The notes beneath the pieces are model-generated. The model was not told the origin of the DNA. It did no database searches and saw nothing but the letters and a program-made list of their open reading frames with translations. A DNA stretch of 64,000 bases from the NCBI GenBank assembly GCA_012295275.1, contig CM022665.1, forward strand, positions 11,048,976 to 11,112,975, given 5' to 3'. Position 1 is the stretch's first letter. Each line of letters begins with the position of its first letter. The position numbers were made by a program, and so were the translations under genes. Below, piece by piece: positions 1 through 12,033 of the stretch. The DNA is from Chrysomallon squamiferum. Lineage: Eukaryota > Mollusca > Gastropoda > Neomphalida > Peltospiridae.

Positions 1-1119
1 ATGAAAATTACTTTTTCTGAAGAAAAAAAACCCGTAACCCTGACCGCAATATGTTTGTCTTCAAGCCAGACAGGCACTGTATCAATGCCTTATTTTCAAT
101 CAATAAGTGAACACTGCTGCTGATCATGCAACAGAGCCAGTCTCTGTCTGGTCTCATCAGATCAATGGGGTCTGGTAACCTAATTGTCAGGTAGTAAATT
201 ATTTAACAATACATAAACTACCATACCTACACATAACGTGGTGATTGTTTTCTTTAAAAATGGATTTTGTTTTGTTTTTTAGTGTTGGTTTATGGCAGAA
301 GATTACTGATATAGATTCTTATATTGTGAAATAAAATATTCTGTATTTTGATAGTCTCAGTGATATAACAATTAACTTACAGTAATGCTTAAATTTTTAT
401 TTTTATTTATTTATTTATTTATTTATTTTTAATGTAGCATTTATTTTCTTGATTATGGCAATTAATAATACAAAAATAATTCCAAGTATCTTTTGGTTTC
501 CTTATATTTATTACAAAACCTCCAAACATTTTTGTTAAAAAATACAAAAAACTAGATAGTGTATCAAATTGCCATTGCTATTTTTTTTTTTTGTAAACGT
601 TATTGTCTGAAATACAACTTAGAATATTTATTCTTTGAAATAATATATATCAGTTAAATATATATTTACATATATAAACACATACACATTTCAAAATTTT
701 CAACTTCTGTTATCACATGTAAATCAAATGCTTATTAAACTTCAAACAAACTATTTATGGTAGTGGCTTGTTTGTTTATTCAACCTTTACAAAACGTCTG
801 AAACCCGAATTTGTGAAATCTCCAACATGTTTTACGTGTGTTCAGCCATTCAAGTACAAGCAGCCAGACAAAATCTATCCCACCAATGCAAGAGTCCTTC
901 ACCTTGCTACCTGTTTCCCAATCAGACACTGCACACATGAACTATTCTTTGGCAAAATATTTTATAGAACAGTGCAGATTCCTGTTTCCTTAGAATAATA
1001 GGTCAGACTACAACACAGACAGTGTAAGAAATTGTGACTCTTCTTATTTTTTCACTGTCTGATTCTGTTATCATTTGTCTTACATAATATGCTTTAATCT
1101 TCTTCTTTTTACACCAGTC

Positions 1120-1290
1120 TTCAGTACAATTAAACATAAATTTCTGTTTTAATTCTTCGTTCTTTGACAGGATCAAATATAAATTTCTATTTTAATTTTT
1201 TGTTCTTGAATAGAATTAAACATATGTTTTTATTTTCCTTAGTTTCAAATAAAATTAAATGTGCATTTTTTTTCTGATTCTTGCATATTT
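1120..1290. repeat. Degenerate AT-rich minisatellite
   Basis: About four units of roughly 40-45 bp built on AATTAAACATAAATTTCTG, near 1128, 1173, 1214 and 1252. Confidence 0.55.
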
Positions 1291-2339
1291 GTATTTATTT
1301 CCTGGTCTTTATATATTCCTTTCAAGAACAGAATTAAAAACAAACCTGCAATTAGACCTAAATTTCTTTCACCTAGAAAAAAATAAATAAAAAAATAAAA
1401 ATAAAAATAATAATAATAATAAAACAAAACAATGAAGGTACTTTGCTTTGATAAGTGTAACTGATTTTCACCCACATATTTATAAAATAACACAAAAATG
1501 TTGAAATTCTAGCATATTTTAAAAGAAACTTAAGAAACAATTTTTGTGTTCATTATGTATGGATCCTATAAAGTTATTTTAAAATTTAAATTTTAACAGA
1601 ATGTAATGAACACATACTTTTTATTACCACTGTCACTATCATTTTATTACATTAAAGAGTTTATTATCACTTTCTTCATCACTAATGACTTTGTATGTTA
1701 AATTATTGCAACAATCATTCTACAGGTTTTATCACCACTGTCTCTATATCTTATTACTTATCATCAAATACTGCCAAAAATGCTAACATTTGCCCACGAA
1801 GTCAATGGAACATCACTAAATAAACAATGATTTCCAATACACGGCAACAAATCCTTTATTAACACACGTCCAGACAACTACCTGTTGTTTCAGTACCATT
1901 TTACAAGGTGAGATGAGGCTGGCAACACCTGTACAATCAAGTTGTTCTAGGAAAGAACAGTGTACAATGCTGTTCTACATCTGTGAGGTAGGATGAGAGA
2001 GTATGATTCAAGAGCTTGTCATAGTCAGCAATCCTCTGGTAATGTAATACCAAACTGTCTGCCCTCACAGACATCTTGGAAGAGAATATAGCATAGTGCA
2101 GATGGTGTAGAGAAAAAAAAAAAAAAAAAATAACCTATTTGTCTTGATTAAAGATCAAAGAACAAAGCCAGTGCCAATCTAAAGTTAATGATATTTCATG
2201 CAATGGAGCAGCATTTGTTGCTAACCAAAGTAAATTTGAATCTTTTTTTTTTTTCTTCTTTTCTCTTTTTATTTTTTAAATAAGAATAATTCTGATTACG
2301 GTGAATAATAATATTTAACTTAGTTTGTCAGAGGAAATG

Positions 2340-2660
2340 ACTGCAGTATAACCCAATAAAACATTAAAATTTTCAATAAAACATTAAAATTTCTGTAGAT
2401 TACAAATCAAGGACCATCCAAGCAAAAAAGCATTTAAATATATATTTTGAACCAAAAACTTTTTCAATAGAAATTTGTTAAATCTTTCAGTTTGTAATAA
2501 TTAGGAATTCATAATAAAATTTAAAGGTTTTTTATACTAAAAGTTGAAAATTATTAATACTTCCAAATCTTTTGGTTGTTAATGCCAACGAATCCATTAA
2601 AAAAACATTAAAAATGTTTGGTTTTTTTTTTTTTTTTTCCTTTACCAAAAGTTGAAAGTT
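2340..2660. repeat. Short diverged AT-rich duplications
   Basis: CAATAAAACATTAAAATTT is repeated immediately at about 2355 and 2376, and ACTAAAAGTTGAAAATT at about 2537 recurs as ACCAAAAGTTGAAAGTT at about 2643. Confidence 0.5.
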
Positions 2661-2814
2661 GTTCAGTTAAAAGTATGAAAGTACTAGCAGTGCTTTATTA
2701 ATATCAGGCTAATTTGCAAAGAACAATCACTCACTGCCAAATGAAATGTGAGTTGTAATTTATCATGAAGAAAATATTACATATGGTAGGATGTCCCTAA
2801 TTAATGGTATGAAG

Positions 2815-2956
2815 AGGAAACCATTTTTCAAACTGCTGAGTTTTATAACTTTTCACTTTTCTTCATGCTTTTCTTTCTCATCTGTGTTTTAATTTGGTCA
2901 TAAAAATAATATTTCCAAACAAGAAACTAATATAATTTATAAAATCAACAGGTATA

Positions 2957-2991
<35 letters not shown>

Positions 2992-3260
2992 TGAAACCAC
3001 TGTTAGTATGTATTTAAATTCATTTCATAAACATAACATTTTTAATTTTTCTTTAAGATTTCTAATTTCACCTACATTTTAAATTTGCTAATCCTCAAAG
3101 AATATTTCCAAACAAGAAAAAAACATTAAAAAAATCAACAGGGAAATCTTTTTAAAAAACTGCTGTTTGTATATTTTAAAGTTCCTGTTATTAAAATTGT
3201 TAAGTACTTTCAGTGACTTTTTACATTTTCTTTTTTAATTTAACGTCAATCTAAAAAGTA
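2815..3260. repeat. Diverged tandem repeat, unit about 190 bp
   Basis: ATATTTCCAAACAAGAAA followed by AAATCAACAGG occurs near 2908 and 3102, and an AAACTGCTG-like motif recurs near 2830 and 3160. A (TA)n run at 2953-2979 interrupts one unit. Confidence 0.5.
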
Positions 3261-5964
3261 CAGTTAAAAAATGAAGTGGAATCTGTGCCAGATCACTTTT
3301 GGTAATGCACTTGTCAAAATTGCTTAATTCTAAGTGATTAATGGTAGGTGTTTTGTCTATTACCTTTTTAAAATGTACATTCTAAAGTTTAAAGTATTCA
3401 TTTTAGCATTATTATTCTTGCTTTTGATTTTAGATATTTGTTTTGTCAATTCAGCAGTACTGTTAAGCATATTTTAGGACTGTTAATGGAAATTGCACTG
3501 TTATTTTAATTTTATAATTATTAATATTAATTGGTTTAAGTTGTTGTGGTTCTTTGTACCTATATATTCAGACACCCGACATATGTACATAATTCAAATG
3601 TAATATGACTCAAAACATTCAAGCCAACAGAGTAACACTTAAATGCTGCTGTCAAATATTAATGATACATTTCACATAAAACAATGACATGAATTTATTT
3701 TAATTTTTTCATTTCAGACTGATAACAGAATTATAATTTTAAGACAGTATTTGCCTTTGTTAAAAATGGATGAAAAATGTTTGATCCAACTTCAAAATAT
3801 CTTTAAATTATTTATTTATTTTATTGTTCTTAATTTAATGTTTTCAGTTGCATTTTTGAATAACTGCATCTTTGTAAACCAAGAATTTGTAATAACAAAG
3901 TCTCTGAAGCAGAATAAATTTGGCATTTGACCAGCATTTAAAATCATAATGTTATTGCATTTTTCAACTGCACAAACGTATATGAAATTACATACTATGT
4001 TAGGCCCATCTTTGTGTCTTGTATCTGTTTTATACATGAAACAAATCAATCTCTGCATGCTGGTTAAATGATCAGTAATAAATAAGTTAAGATTTTTAAA
4101 CATTACACTGTTTTTGGTTTATACATATCTTTGAAAAAATACTATTTTTTATGAATGTTTTTTATTCAGATGTTCTACATTTTACTGAAATTATGAAAAC
4201 ACAATTGTACACAAATATATATGCATACTCTTTCTCTGGCTCTCTCACACAGACACACACATGAATATACTTGCATACAGATATATTAACATACATATAC
4301 ATATGTGCTCATAGAAGCACACGCACAGACACATAATATAACACACACACAAGCACACATGCATAATGTATATACTTATGCATATAGATTATTTATAATA
4401 TTCCGTAAAGATGCACCATTATTTTTATTGACTTTAAACATATATTAAAAAGTTATGAAAAAAAGTATAGGATATTTCCAGCAGTGAACTTTTGTAGGAA
4501 AATGCAGCTGACATAAATTGAGATATGATGTGATGATGTATCTAAAAATGTTTTATTAGAGTTGAATCATGCAGTCAGACACCTTTTCCATCTGTTAACT
4601 TGTTTCAGCTCATGTAGCATTACGTAGGAAGTCTATTTCTGAAACAGGAACCAACATTTATCAGATTGAAAGAGTCCTCTGCCATTCTGAAAATAATTAC
4701 ATCTCTGCTTACACCAGTTTTTCTGTCTTAAAAGATATTTGTGGAAAGTCTCGAAAAAAAGAAAATGCCAGTGTACTTAATGCACTCTTTGCAGACAGTA
4801 TCTAGAATCCATATTGTGGATTTTTAGACTATCTAGTATCATTCTTTAATTTTACCCAAAAGATCCTTAAGCAAAATCAGTGGGACTTTTCCACTTATTT
4901 TAGTCAAATTTATCATTTGCTTGAGCCTAAAATAAAAAATTTCATATGAAATACATCATCATCATCATTATCACCATTATTCCAAAACTGAAACTTTAAA
5001 AAAATTTAATCACCTCCTAAATATATATAATGTATTAAAAATGGACATTAATAAAATACCTGTTTTCCAAAAATGACATATATGATGCAATAAATCTTTG
5101 CAACATGCAAGTGTTACAGATATGTGCTGATATCAACACCTGTTAAAATATGATGAACATAAAACATTGTCATAAAATACAACATTTATTTGATTATGCA
5201 ATAACAGTTTTTAATCACACATCAATCATGATTATAATAAGATCAAAACAGTGAACACGTGTGTGTAATCATGTGATAGGTTATGAAAAACAAATGCCAG
5301 TCATCTGATAAAGCAAAATTAAAAAATTAAACACTTAACAAATTTTCTTCAAATATTTTCAGTGCACCATTAGAATTAAAAAGAGAAATTAGTCAGAAGG
5401 CTTATGTTGGTAATGCCCAAAAAATTGATTATTTTGGGTGCATTTATGATTATAATATTATTACTGTTTTGTTTGTTCTTAATACTATTACTTTTTCTTT
5501 ATTTTTCTTTGTGTCTTTTTAAAATAAAATAAAATTAAACTCCCTTACAAGCAAACTTATAATTTGTAGGTACAGATTAAAAATGAAATAAAAATCCATG
5601 ATTTATATTTTTAAAAGATATTTCCACATAAACATTTAAGATATCTGCTGATAAATATATCTACAGCATACATGTGATTGAGATAAATTCTATATCAACA
5701 TTTTTCTTTTATGATTCAAGTGATTTTTTATTTTTCTCATTTTGAAAAATAGTTCACAACGGTCCTAACATTCTTAGAAATTATGAAATAATGTTAAAAG
5801 TTAAAATTAACAAAAATAAAGTTCAGCAACCTCTGGCTTATTTCCAAGTGAACTAAGAAGAAGATATTACAGCCAAGAATGTGGTGCATTTTTGAATTTT
5901 AAATACTACATGTTTTTAAATATAGTCAAGAATCCACTGGATACTTAGAGTTTGAGTCTGAACG

Positions 5965-6200
5965 AATAATGAAAGGAAATGTTTTATTTAATGACACACT
6001 CAACATATTTTCTTTACAGGTATATGGCATCAGAGATAATATAATTATCTCTTGGATAACAAGAGAGGAAACCTGAGTTGCCACATCAAGGGTGACTCTT
6101 TCTGATTAGCAGCAAGGGATCTTTTATATGCAATACCCCCATAGAGAGGACAGTACATACAACAACTTTCATTGCAACAGTCTAAGTCCTAGATATTACA
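5965..6200 (-). mobile_element. Old interspersed (SINE-like) repeat, longest copy
   Basis: Contains GGAAATGTTTTATTTAATGA, then ACACTCAACATATTT, TATATGGCATCAGA, AGAGAGGAAACC, TTAGCAGCAAGGGATCTTTT and a TATGCA motif, in the order I remember for a repeat abundant in mollusc genomes. Diverged and without its tRNA-like end. Strand is given so that the tRNA-like end would be first. No transposase or reverse transcriptase is expected, since this family is non-autonomous. The identification is from memory. Confidence 0.65.
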
Positions 6201-7849
6201 TCCAAGAACATTACACTGCCGCAACAGACCTTTTGATCTTTAAATATAAAACATTATGCAAAGATGTAATGAAAATTTTTTGTCTTCAAAGAATCTTGAA
6301 TTTAATCGCTTGACCTCGAAAATTCCAAATTGAGCTAATCTCCAATATATTTTCTTCTCTGGCCCACCATGAAAGGACCTGCTGGTGGGCTTGTCATTGA
6401 GGAATGTTCACCAATTTACACCTCTGCCATTGTCTGTTACAGATAACGATTTTATGCACTATATTTTAATTTTACGTTGACCTATAACCACTATTAGCGA
6501 ACTACAAGCAACATACACAAGACCAAGTTTGTCACTATCTCAGCCGAGTGACCTGGGATAAGACTCCACCCAGCATGTCTAGCCAAAGACAGTGCACCAC
6601 ATATAGCATGTGTTTATTATACATTATGTCTTTTTGATAACCCCTGGGTTCATTTAAACAAGCTCTATCAAAGTTCAGTTTAATGCTGTGCTCAGGGAAA
6701 AAACCATAGAGACAGATAAAAGTCAAGTGATGTATAAATTCACAGTTCAGCAAAAGAGAATTTGTCAAAAGTATTTATTTCATGATAATTTATGAGATAA
6801 TTGTGTAACAGAAATAGAATAAGTCTGTGTTATTTATAATGTGATGATGTTTTTGCAAACTCAGATCTCTAGCTGCAATTGGTGCAATATTAAAAGTAAT
6901 GTAGATTGAGTGGTTCTTAGATTTCCTGATTAAGAAATTTGGAAACTGTATGTGGATGTGCTTTCAAATGTGACAAAGTGCAAATGTTTATAGAGTATGA
7001 ATATGTAGGCCTATATTCACTAAATATTATTGTAACAATATCCATAAACAGCAAAAAATATATTAAAATTTATACATCAATTATTCTGTGCTGGTGTATT
7101 TAGCAATAAATGTCATTTTTCACTTTACATATTTATTCCAATACATTTTTATTATTATTTTTCTCACCAAAGATTAAATTTTATCTGGATGATCAATTCG
7201 CTGAATGGTAAAAAATTTAACTCACATGATATATCCTTTGTAAAATTTGTACATTAATAATCCAACAGTTTTTTTGGGGGGGTTTTGGGAGGAGGGGGTG
7301 TCTCCTTTTTTGCAGTAAACCTCCTTTTTGGCATTATACTTTTTTTTTTCTTTTTTTCTAAATTTCTATTTTTAAAAGCTTTTTCTCCCCAAAAAGATTA
7401 AATTTTATCATTGTTTATTTTATAAATTTTAAAAACAAATTCATTTTTTGCTGATATTCAAATCTCATGATCAGATTGTTAAACGATAATATAATTTACA
7501 TTAAAAATCCTTTAATAAATGTGATATGCATCTGTCAAAATCAACAAAACATTCATCATGATGACATTTCTGAAGTATAGTTTTGAATATGTGGTCTGAA
7601 CTTTTACACATAAACTGAAGTCACACCTGCCTTTAGTTTACAAGTTTAAAAGGCTGAGATCACAGGGAAAAAAGTGAAATAAAATGATGACGCTGCAAGT
7701 ATTTTATTACTTGTCAAACATGAGAGCAATGACATGACCAACAGTGAAACAGATTTTTTAAATGAAGATCTAAAAAAAAAAAAAAAGAAGAATTTTCAAT
7801 AGTAATATTACTGACTATAGACTTCTCAAATCTTGTGGTTAAATTAAAT

Positions 7850-8450
7850 CTGAATAAATATTTATTGATATCCCATCATAAAAATCAGTGATATCATTGG
7901 CTTTAATGTATGTGACAAATCATTTATCAGAGTTTTGAAACATATTCTTGCAATATATCTCAGTAAATGTTTAGGCCACCATGAAATGATGGATCAAGAT
8001 GTAAATGTTAATAAGACTGATGAGATTTTTCACATATTTGAAGCACATTCTTTAGTAGTTTGGTCATATCTATCTTCATGAATAAATGTTTAATGATATT
8101 GTATAATATTTGCCAGTGACTAAGTGTATCATACTAACAAAAGATTTGTCAAGTATGTGAAGCACACGCTCCACTAGTTAGTTTAAAATACATCTCCACA
8201 TTCAATAAAAATAAATTAAAGTAAGTTTAATGAGATCCCATCATAAGAGTCAAGAGTAAAATGCAATGTTAGTTCAAGTATAAAAAAAACATTTTGATAC
8301 AAAAGAGTCAAATCCTCCACTTGGCTATTTCCCATCATATTTTATGCAAATATATCAAAGGCTAAGTATGTGCTTTCCTAATAACACAATCATCATGTAC
8401 TCAACTACTTAATGAATAAATGAATATTTATTTATCAATATCTCCTAACA
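7850..8450. repeat. Strongly diverged tandem repeat
   Basis: GATATCCCATCATAAAAATC near 7868 recurs as GAGATCCCATCATAAGAGTC near 8231, and ATTTGAAGCACATTCTTTAG near 8036 recurs as TGTGAAGCACACGCTCCACT near 8157. Confidence 0.4.
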
Positions 8451-9261
8451 TTTTAATATTATTTCCTACCAAATATAGAGTAAGTAAAATACTGAACCAC
8501 ACACTGAAAGAAAGCATGTAAGACATATCAGTACATTTTAATATTAATTCTAATCTGGTACCAGTCTTACATTTCTTATATGCTGTGAGAAAGGAACTCA
8601 CTACTGTCATTCATTTCAGTTATACTAATTTATATACTGTAGTAGAGACTTCATGACTGACCTCCACAAATTAACAGTTAAAAATAAGCAAAGCAGATGA
8701 TTAAAATATGTCTCTGTTTACTACACACACAACAGATAATTCATGTGCAAAAGATTTTGCTGAACTGATCTTGACAATACTTAATGTTTATGGGAAAGTT
8801 GTTTCTAAAGTTGAAATAAATCTTTAACTATAGTGTACCACAAGTTATCAATGAATAACATAAAAGAGTTAAATGAAAGACTGAATAGATATGGAAAATT
8901 TAAAAAAATATAAATTAGTATATCTGAAAAAAAGAAGAAAAAAAAAGAAAGAAATTCTTAGGGTTTCAATCAGTTTAGCTTTTATATTTTTTTAAATTTA
9001 AATTGTTTTTTTTTATTTAGTTAGAGATAAAAATGAATTAGCCATTTTTTAAATCAAAGTTAAAAATTAACATCAACCAAATAATCCTGCTTAATTTAAA
9101 TGTTTTGGTTAAAATGTTAATTCAGTGACATTATAGATTCAGCAAAAAATTTAAATTTCTGAAACAAAAACATCTAACAATGAACATACAAAAACTAATT
9201 ATTTCAAAATTAATAACTGCCATTTCTAAATGGCTACAAAAGACTGAGTAAAATTACAAAC

Positions 9262-9393
9262 CTTGCAATAAAATTGCTGGTGTGCCGTTGTTAGGCCCTG
9301 AGGTATATTGGAATCCCGTAATTTGTGTCTCTGTTTCATTGAGGGATTCAATGAGATCCACGACATCTCTGGCTGCGATGTCAAAACTAAGCC
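9262..9393 (-). CDS. Exon 2 of a secreted protein; start of a TSPN/laminin-G-like domain
   Basis: Internal coding exon, 132 nt, phase 1 at both ends. On the minus strand the acceptor reads TTTCTACTTGGCAG|GG and the donor reads CAAG|GTTTGT. With the G supplied by either first exon it encodes Gly followed by 43 residues, including FDIAARDVVDLIESL and GFQYTSGPNNGTPAILLQ, with no stop. The pattern (short Asp-Val/Leu helix-like start, 'ITGF' motif, then a small-residue turn) resembles the first 40 residues of TSPN domains in collagens of the V/XI type and in thrombospondins. That family call is from memory of the pattern, not a search. Two N-glycosylation sequons (NET, NGT) fit an extracellular protein. 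The next exon is not in the window, so the protein is partial. Exon reality is well supported; the family assignment is moderate. Confidence 0.82.
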
Positions 9394-9760
9394 CTGCCAA
9401 GTAGAAAACGTATCTTAATAACATAATGAATATATTCACATACACTGATACCAATACTAAATATATATATATATACATACACACAGACACACCCACACAC
9501 ACATTCTTTGGCTGCGATATCTAAACCAAGCTCTGCCATATAGAAATAAGTTCAAGTAATATTATAAATACCATACAGTACAAACAGAAACGGTCACATA
9601 TATACACATACATACACACGTACACACACACACACAAACTCACACATGCACACACATACACATAAACACACATTCACATGTACATAGAAAAACCTATACC
9701 CCAAGCAATGTCTGAACAAAAACCTGCCAGGCTGTAAAAAACACTATCTTTTTCATACTT
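9371..9760 (-). repeat. Diverged tandem copies of the exon 2 acceptor edge
   Basis: The first bases of exon 2 plus its acceptor and adjoining intron (about 9371-9460) are repeated at 9510-9590 and more weakly at 9701-9770. The second copy keeps an acceptor (CTATATGGCAG) followed by GLDIAAKE-like code, parallel to the true FDIAARD, before dissolving into (TG)n on the minus strand. Copies are separated by CA/TA simple sequence. The second copy lacks the rest of the exon and would soon reach a stop, so it is a decoy rather than an exon. Confidence 0.65.
9590..9690. repeat. CA-rich simple sequence
   Basis: Imperfect (CA)n with TACACA variants, separating the copies of the exon 2 edge. Confidence 0.8.
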
Positions 9761-10239
9761 TCTAAAGAAATTAGCACTGTTTCTATCTTTAACATCCAAG
9801 TAGTATTTGCTTGACAAAGTGAGGTACCACCTGACAACAATGTCTGATATAATTAGTTAAAATTCTGTTTTGCATTGCCTTAACATAAACATTTCCTTTA
9901 TAACCTTCACTAATTATTACTTGCGATGTAATGGCCCAATTATCCCAATTAATATATGTGTAGAATTCCACGTCATACAAGAACAGCACTTAATTTCAAA
10001 AATTCAGATGCTTCCAGCATTTGTTAATTCAGTTAGCTGTAAAGGTTACAACCTGTTATCTCTCTTGCTGTCCAGATAAGTATTTACAAATGCTGAAACT
10101 GAGACTATTACAGCAATAAAGTGCAATCTTTAACTGCACTTGCATTCATTCATGCCAGCATGTATTATTTTGAACCTGCTTGAAGACTGCATGAATTAAG
10201 CAGCATATTTCTTAAGTGTGAAGGAAAATGTTACCACAT

Positions 10240-10565
10240 GTACAAGCCAGTACACAAAGATGCAAACAAATGGACACACATAGTCATACACACACACACA
10301 AACACAAACACATGACACCTATTTATACAAATGGACACTGACACACACATATAAATATGGACACAGATATACATACAAATAAATTCAAAAATACAAACAG
10401 AAACATCAAGTACAAATATAGTTGTGAACACACACACACATACAGTCAAAAAATACATATACACACCCATACACCCTTATACACCCGTATACACACACAA
10501 ACACCCATACAAATACAGAGAGAAAGAAAGATTTGTAGACACACACACACACACACACACACACA
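10240..10565. repeat. CA-rich imperfect microsatellite
   Basis: Long degenerate (CA)n with ACATA, ACAAA and ACCC variants, ending in a pure (AC)n run at about 10539-10564. It produces spurious open frames on both strands. Confidence 0.9.
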
Positions 10566-11539
10566 AAGAATAATCCAGAATAAGAATACTTTATCTCAAT
10601 TATAAATTCAAAAAAGATTAAATAAAGTGATGAAACCTGTTAAGCTATTTAATAAGTATTTCAATTAAACCAACACTGAAAACAGTTTTGAAATCAATTA
10701 CCGAGTAATTTAACAGTTTAATCTACAAGATTGGAACAAGATTCATTTTAATCTCAACAGATGGCTATTTATAGACAGATAAAATTCTATATTTTAATTT
10801 ACAACATGCAAAAAAATTATCAAAGACACCATAAAGATTATTCCCCACACACTTGTGTTATTTGGTGAGCTGTTTCTAAAATGTATTTAAATTTTTCTTT
10901 TTGGATTTTTAAAGTTTTATTTTTAAAACCAATTTAAAAATAAATTTAATTAAAGAAACAAATTTTAAAGAATAAAATCATAAACACTGAAATGTCACTG
11001 AATTAACTGAATCCAGTAATTATAAATGTAATATGTGACTAAATATAAGCATAATTAATAATCATTTCACAAAGTGATATGTTTTTGTTGTTTTTTTTAT
11101 ATTAAAAAAATACTCTTAGAAAGTTTGGTCATTTTAACTGTACTTCCAGATGACTAACGTAAGAATCTGAACACAAATTTTCAAAGACAAGTAGAATTAA
11201 AACAAATATTTCAAATGATTAAAGTTATTAAAATGAAAACAAGATGGCAGACAAAACTGGGCAGTAACAGAAAAAAAAAAGAAGGAAAGAAACTAACATG
11301 ATTTCATACTTTAAATAACAAGTTTAAAAATGATTACATAATATAAACTTTTTGTTATTTAAGAAATTAAAAATGGTTAAAAATTTATTTGCTTTTTCTG
11401 TATCTTGAAGTGAAAAATTGAAATAAATTACATAATATAAAATGAAGGTTAAATATCTAAAATATTTAACTCATATACCAATGTTTTTAAAATTTATCTG
11501 GAAATAAATACTAAAAAGATAAACTATCTAAATAAAAAG

Positions 11540-12000
11540 AATACCTAATGTAAAGGAAAGGAAAAAACAACAACAAAAAAACAACCTCTAATGATAATAC
11601 AAGGTATAAAAAGAATATATAAATAAATAAATATCAAACAACAAAGTGTTATGAACCACACACACACAAAGAAAAAAAAGTTATTTATAAAGAAAAAATA
11701 AAAGAGTAACATGATACACTGTAAAATAAAATATCAATAATAATATGTTAATAAAACATAATGTCAAATATCAATTGTATTACATGGTGTATGAAAAAAT
11801 AAATACCTAATTTTGTTGTCATTATGGCCACTATTAAATTTAAAAATTAAAATAGCTAAGGAATAAAATAAAATATTAATGGTGTAAAATGAAATAAATA
11901 ACCCATAATAAACTTAATGTAAAATATATTAAAATATCAGTAATATTACGCAGTGTAAAATAAAATAAATACCTAACACAGTTGTTATTATGACCACTAA
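11540..12000 (-). repeat. Diverged tandem copies of the exon 1B donor edge
   Basis: The end of exon 1B and its donor (TTAG|GTATTT at 11973/11972) recur 166 bp downstream on the minus strand at 11807/11806, preceded by code reading IVAIMTTKL, parallel to the true VVIITTVL. A third TTAG|GTATTC lies at 11545/11544 with little else conserved. Flanking AT-rich intron, such as a TACACTGTAAAATAAAATA-like stretch, repeats too. None of the copies has an ATG. Confidence 0.6.
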
Positions 12001-12033
12001 AGCCCCAAGGATTAGGTCGTATCGTCTCCACAT
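11973..12033 (-). CDS. Exon 1B: alternative first coding exon, signal peptide
   Basis: Starting at the ATG (12033-12031) and ending at donor TTAG|GTATTT, this encodes 20 residues plus one base. The peptide begins MWRRYDLILG and continues into a hydrophobic core, ALVVIITTVL, closed by Gly at the splice. This is a textbook signal peptide: two arginines near the start, then about 13 hydrophobic residues. It ends in phase 1 with G, so it joins exon 2 (2.6 kb downstream) in frame as ...TVLG-LSFDIAARD. An in-frame TGA lies nine codons upstream, so translation must start here. The start context is weak (C at -3, T at +4) and several short upstream ATG frames precede it. A different frame through the same bases is also open but would hit a stop one codon into exon 2. 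The CpG-retaining DNA just upstream suits a promoter. Confidence 0.68.

Larger units (their letters stand above)
1..9261 (-). other. Intron downstream of exon 2 (continues past window edge)
   Basis: No exon with plausible splice sites and an open frame was found here on the minus strand, so exon 3 probably lies beyond position 1. The DNA is AT-rich and CpG-poor: from 1921 to 2588 I see a single CpG. It holds diverged tandem repeats (entered separately), one long interspersed repeat copy near 6 kb and several poly(A/T) runs. A short segment, 1840-2100, has different composition and reads on the minus strand a little like a long terminal repeat, with an AATAAA, but no clear ends. Confidence 0.5.
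9394..11972 (-). other. Intron between exon 1B and exon 2
   Basis: About 2.6 kb. It has partial copies of the exon 2 acceptor edge at its exon 2 end, CA-rich simple sequence from about 9590 to 10570, and partial copies of the exon 1B donor edge at its exon 1B end. No other gene is seen. Confidence 0.55.

Noticed and set aside
1840-2100. Possible solo LTR (minus strand, AATAAA then GT-rich)
   Set aside because: No clear TG...CA ends, target-site duplication or second copy could be seen.
6360-6392. GCCCACC...GGTGGGC hairpin
   Set aside because: Seven-base stem with a 15-base loop; isolated, with no sign of function.
1-9261. Search for exon 3 of the gene
   Set aside because: Minus-strand donor-like sites (for example near 375, 7225 and 8595) are preceded by AT-rich sequence with no open phase-1 frame after a good acceptor.
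9506-9532. Second copy of the exon 2 edge as an alternative exon
   Set aside because: Its coding similarity ends after about ten residues, it runs into (TG)n, no donor is evident, and the frame from its acceptor ends in a stop at exon 2.
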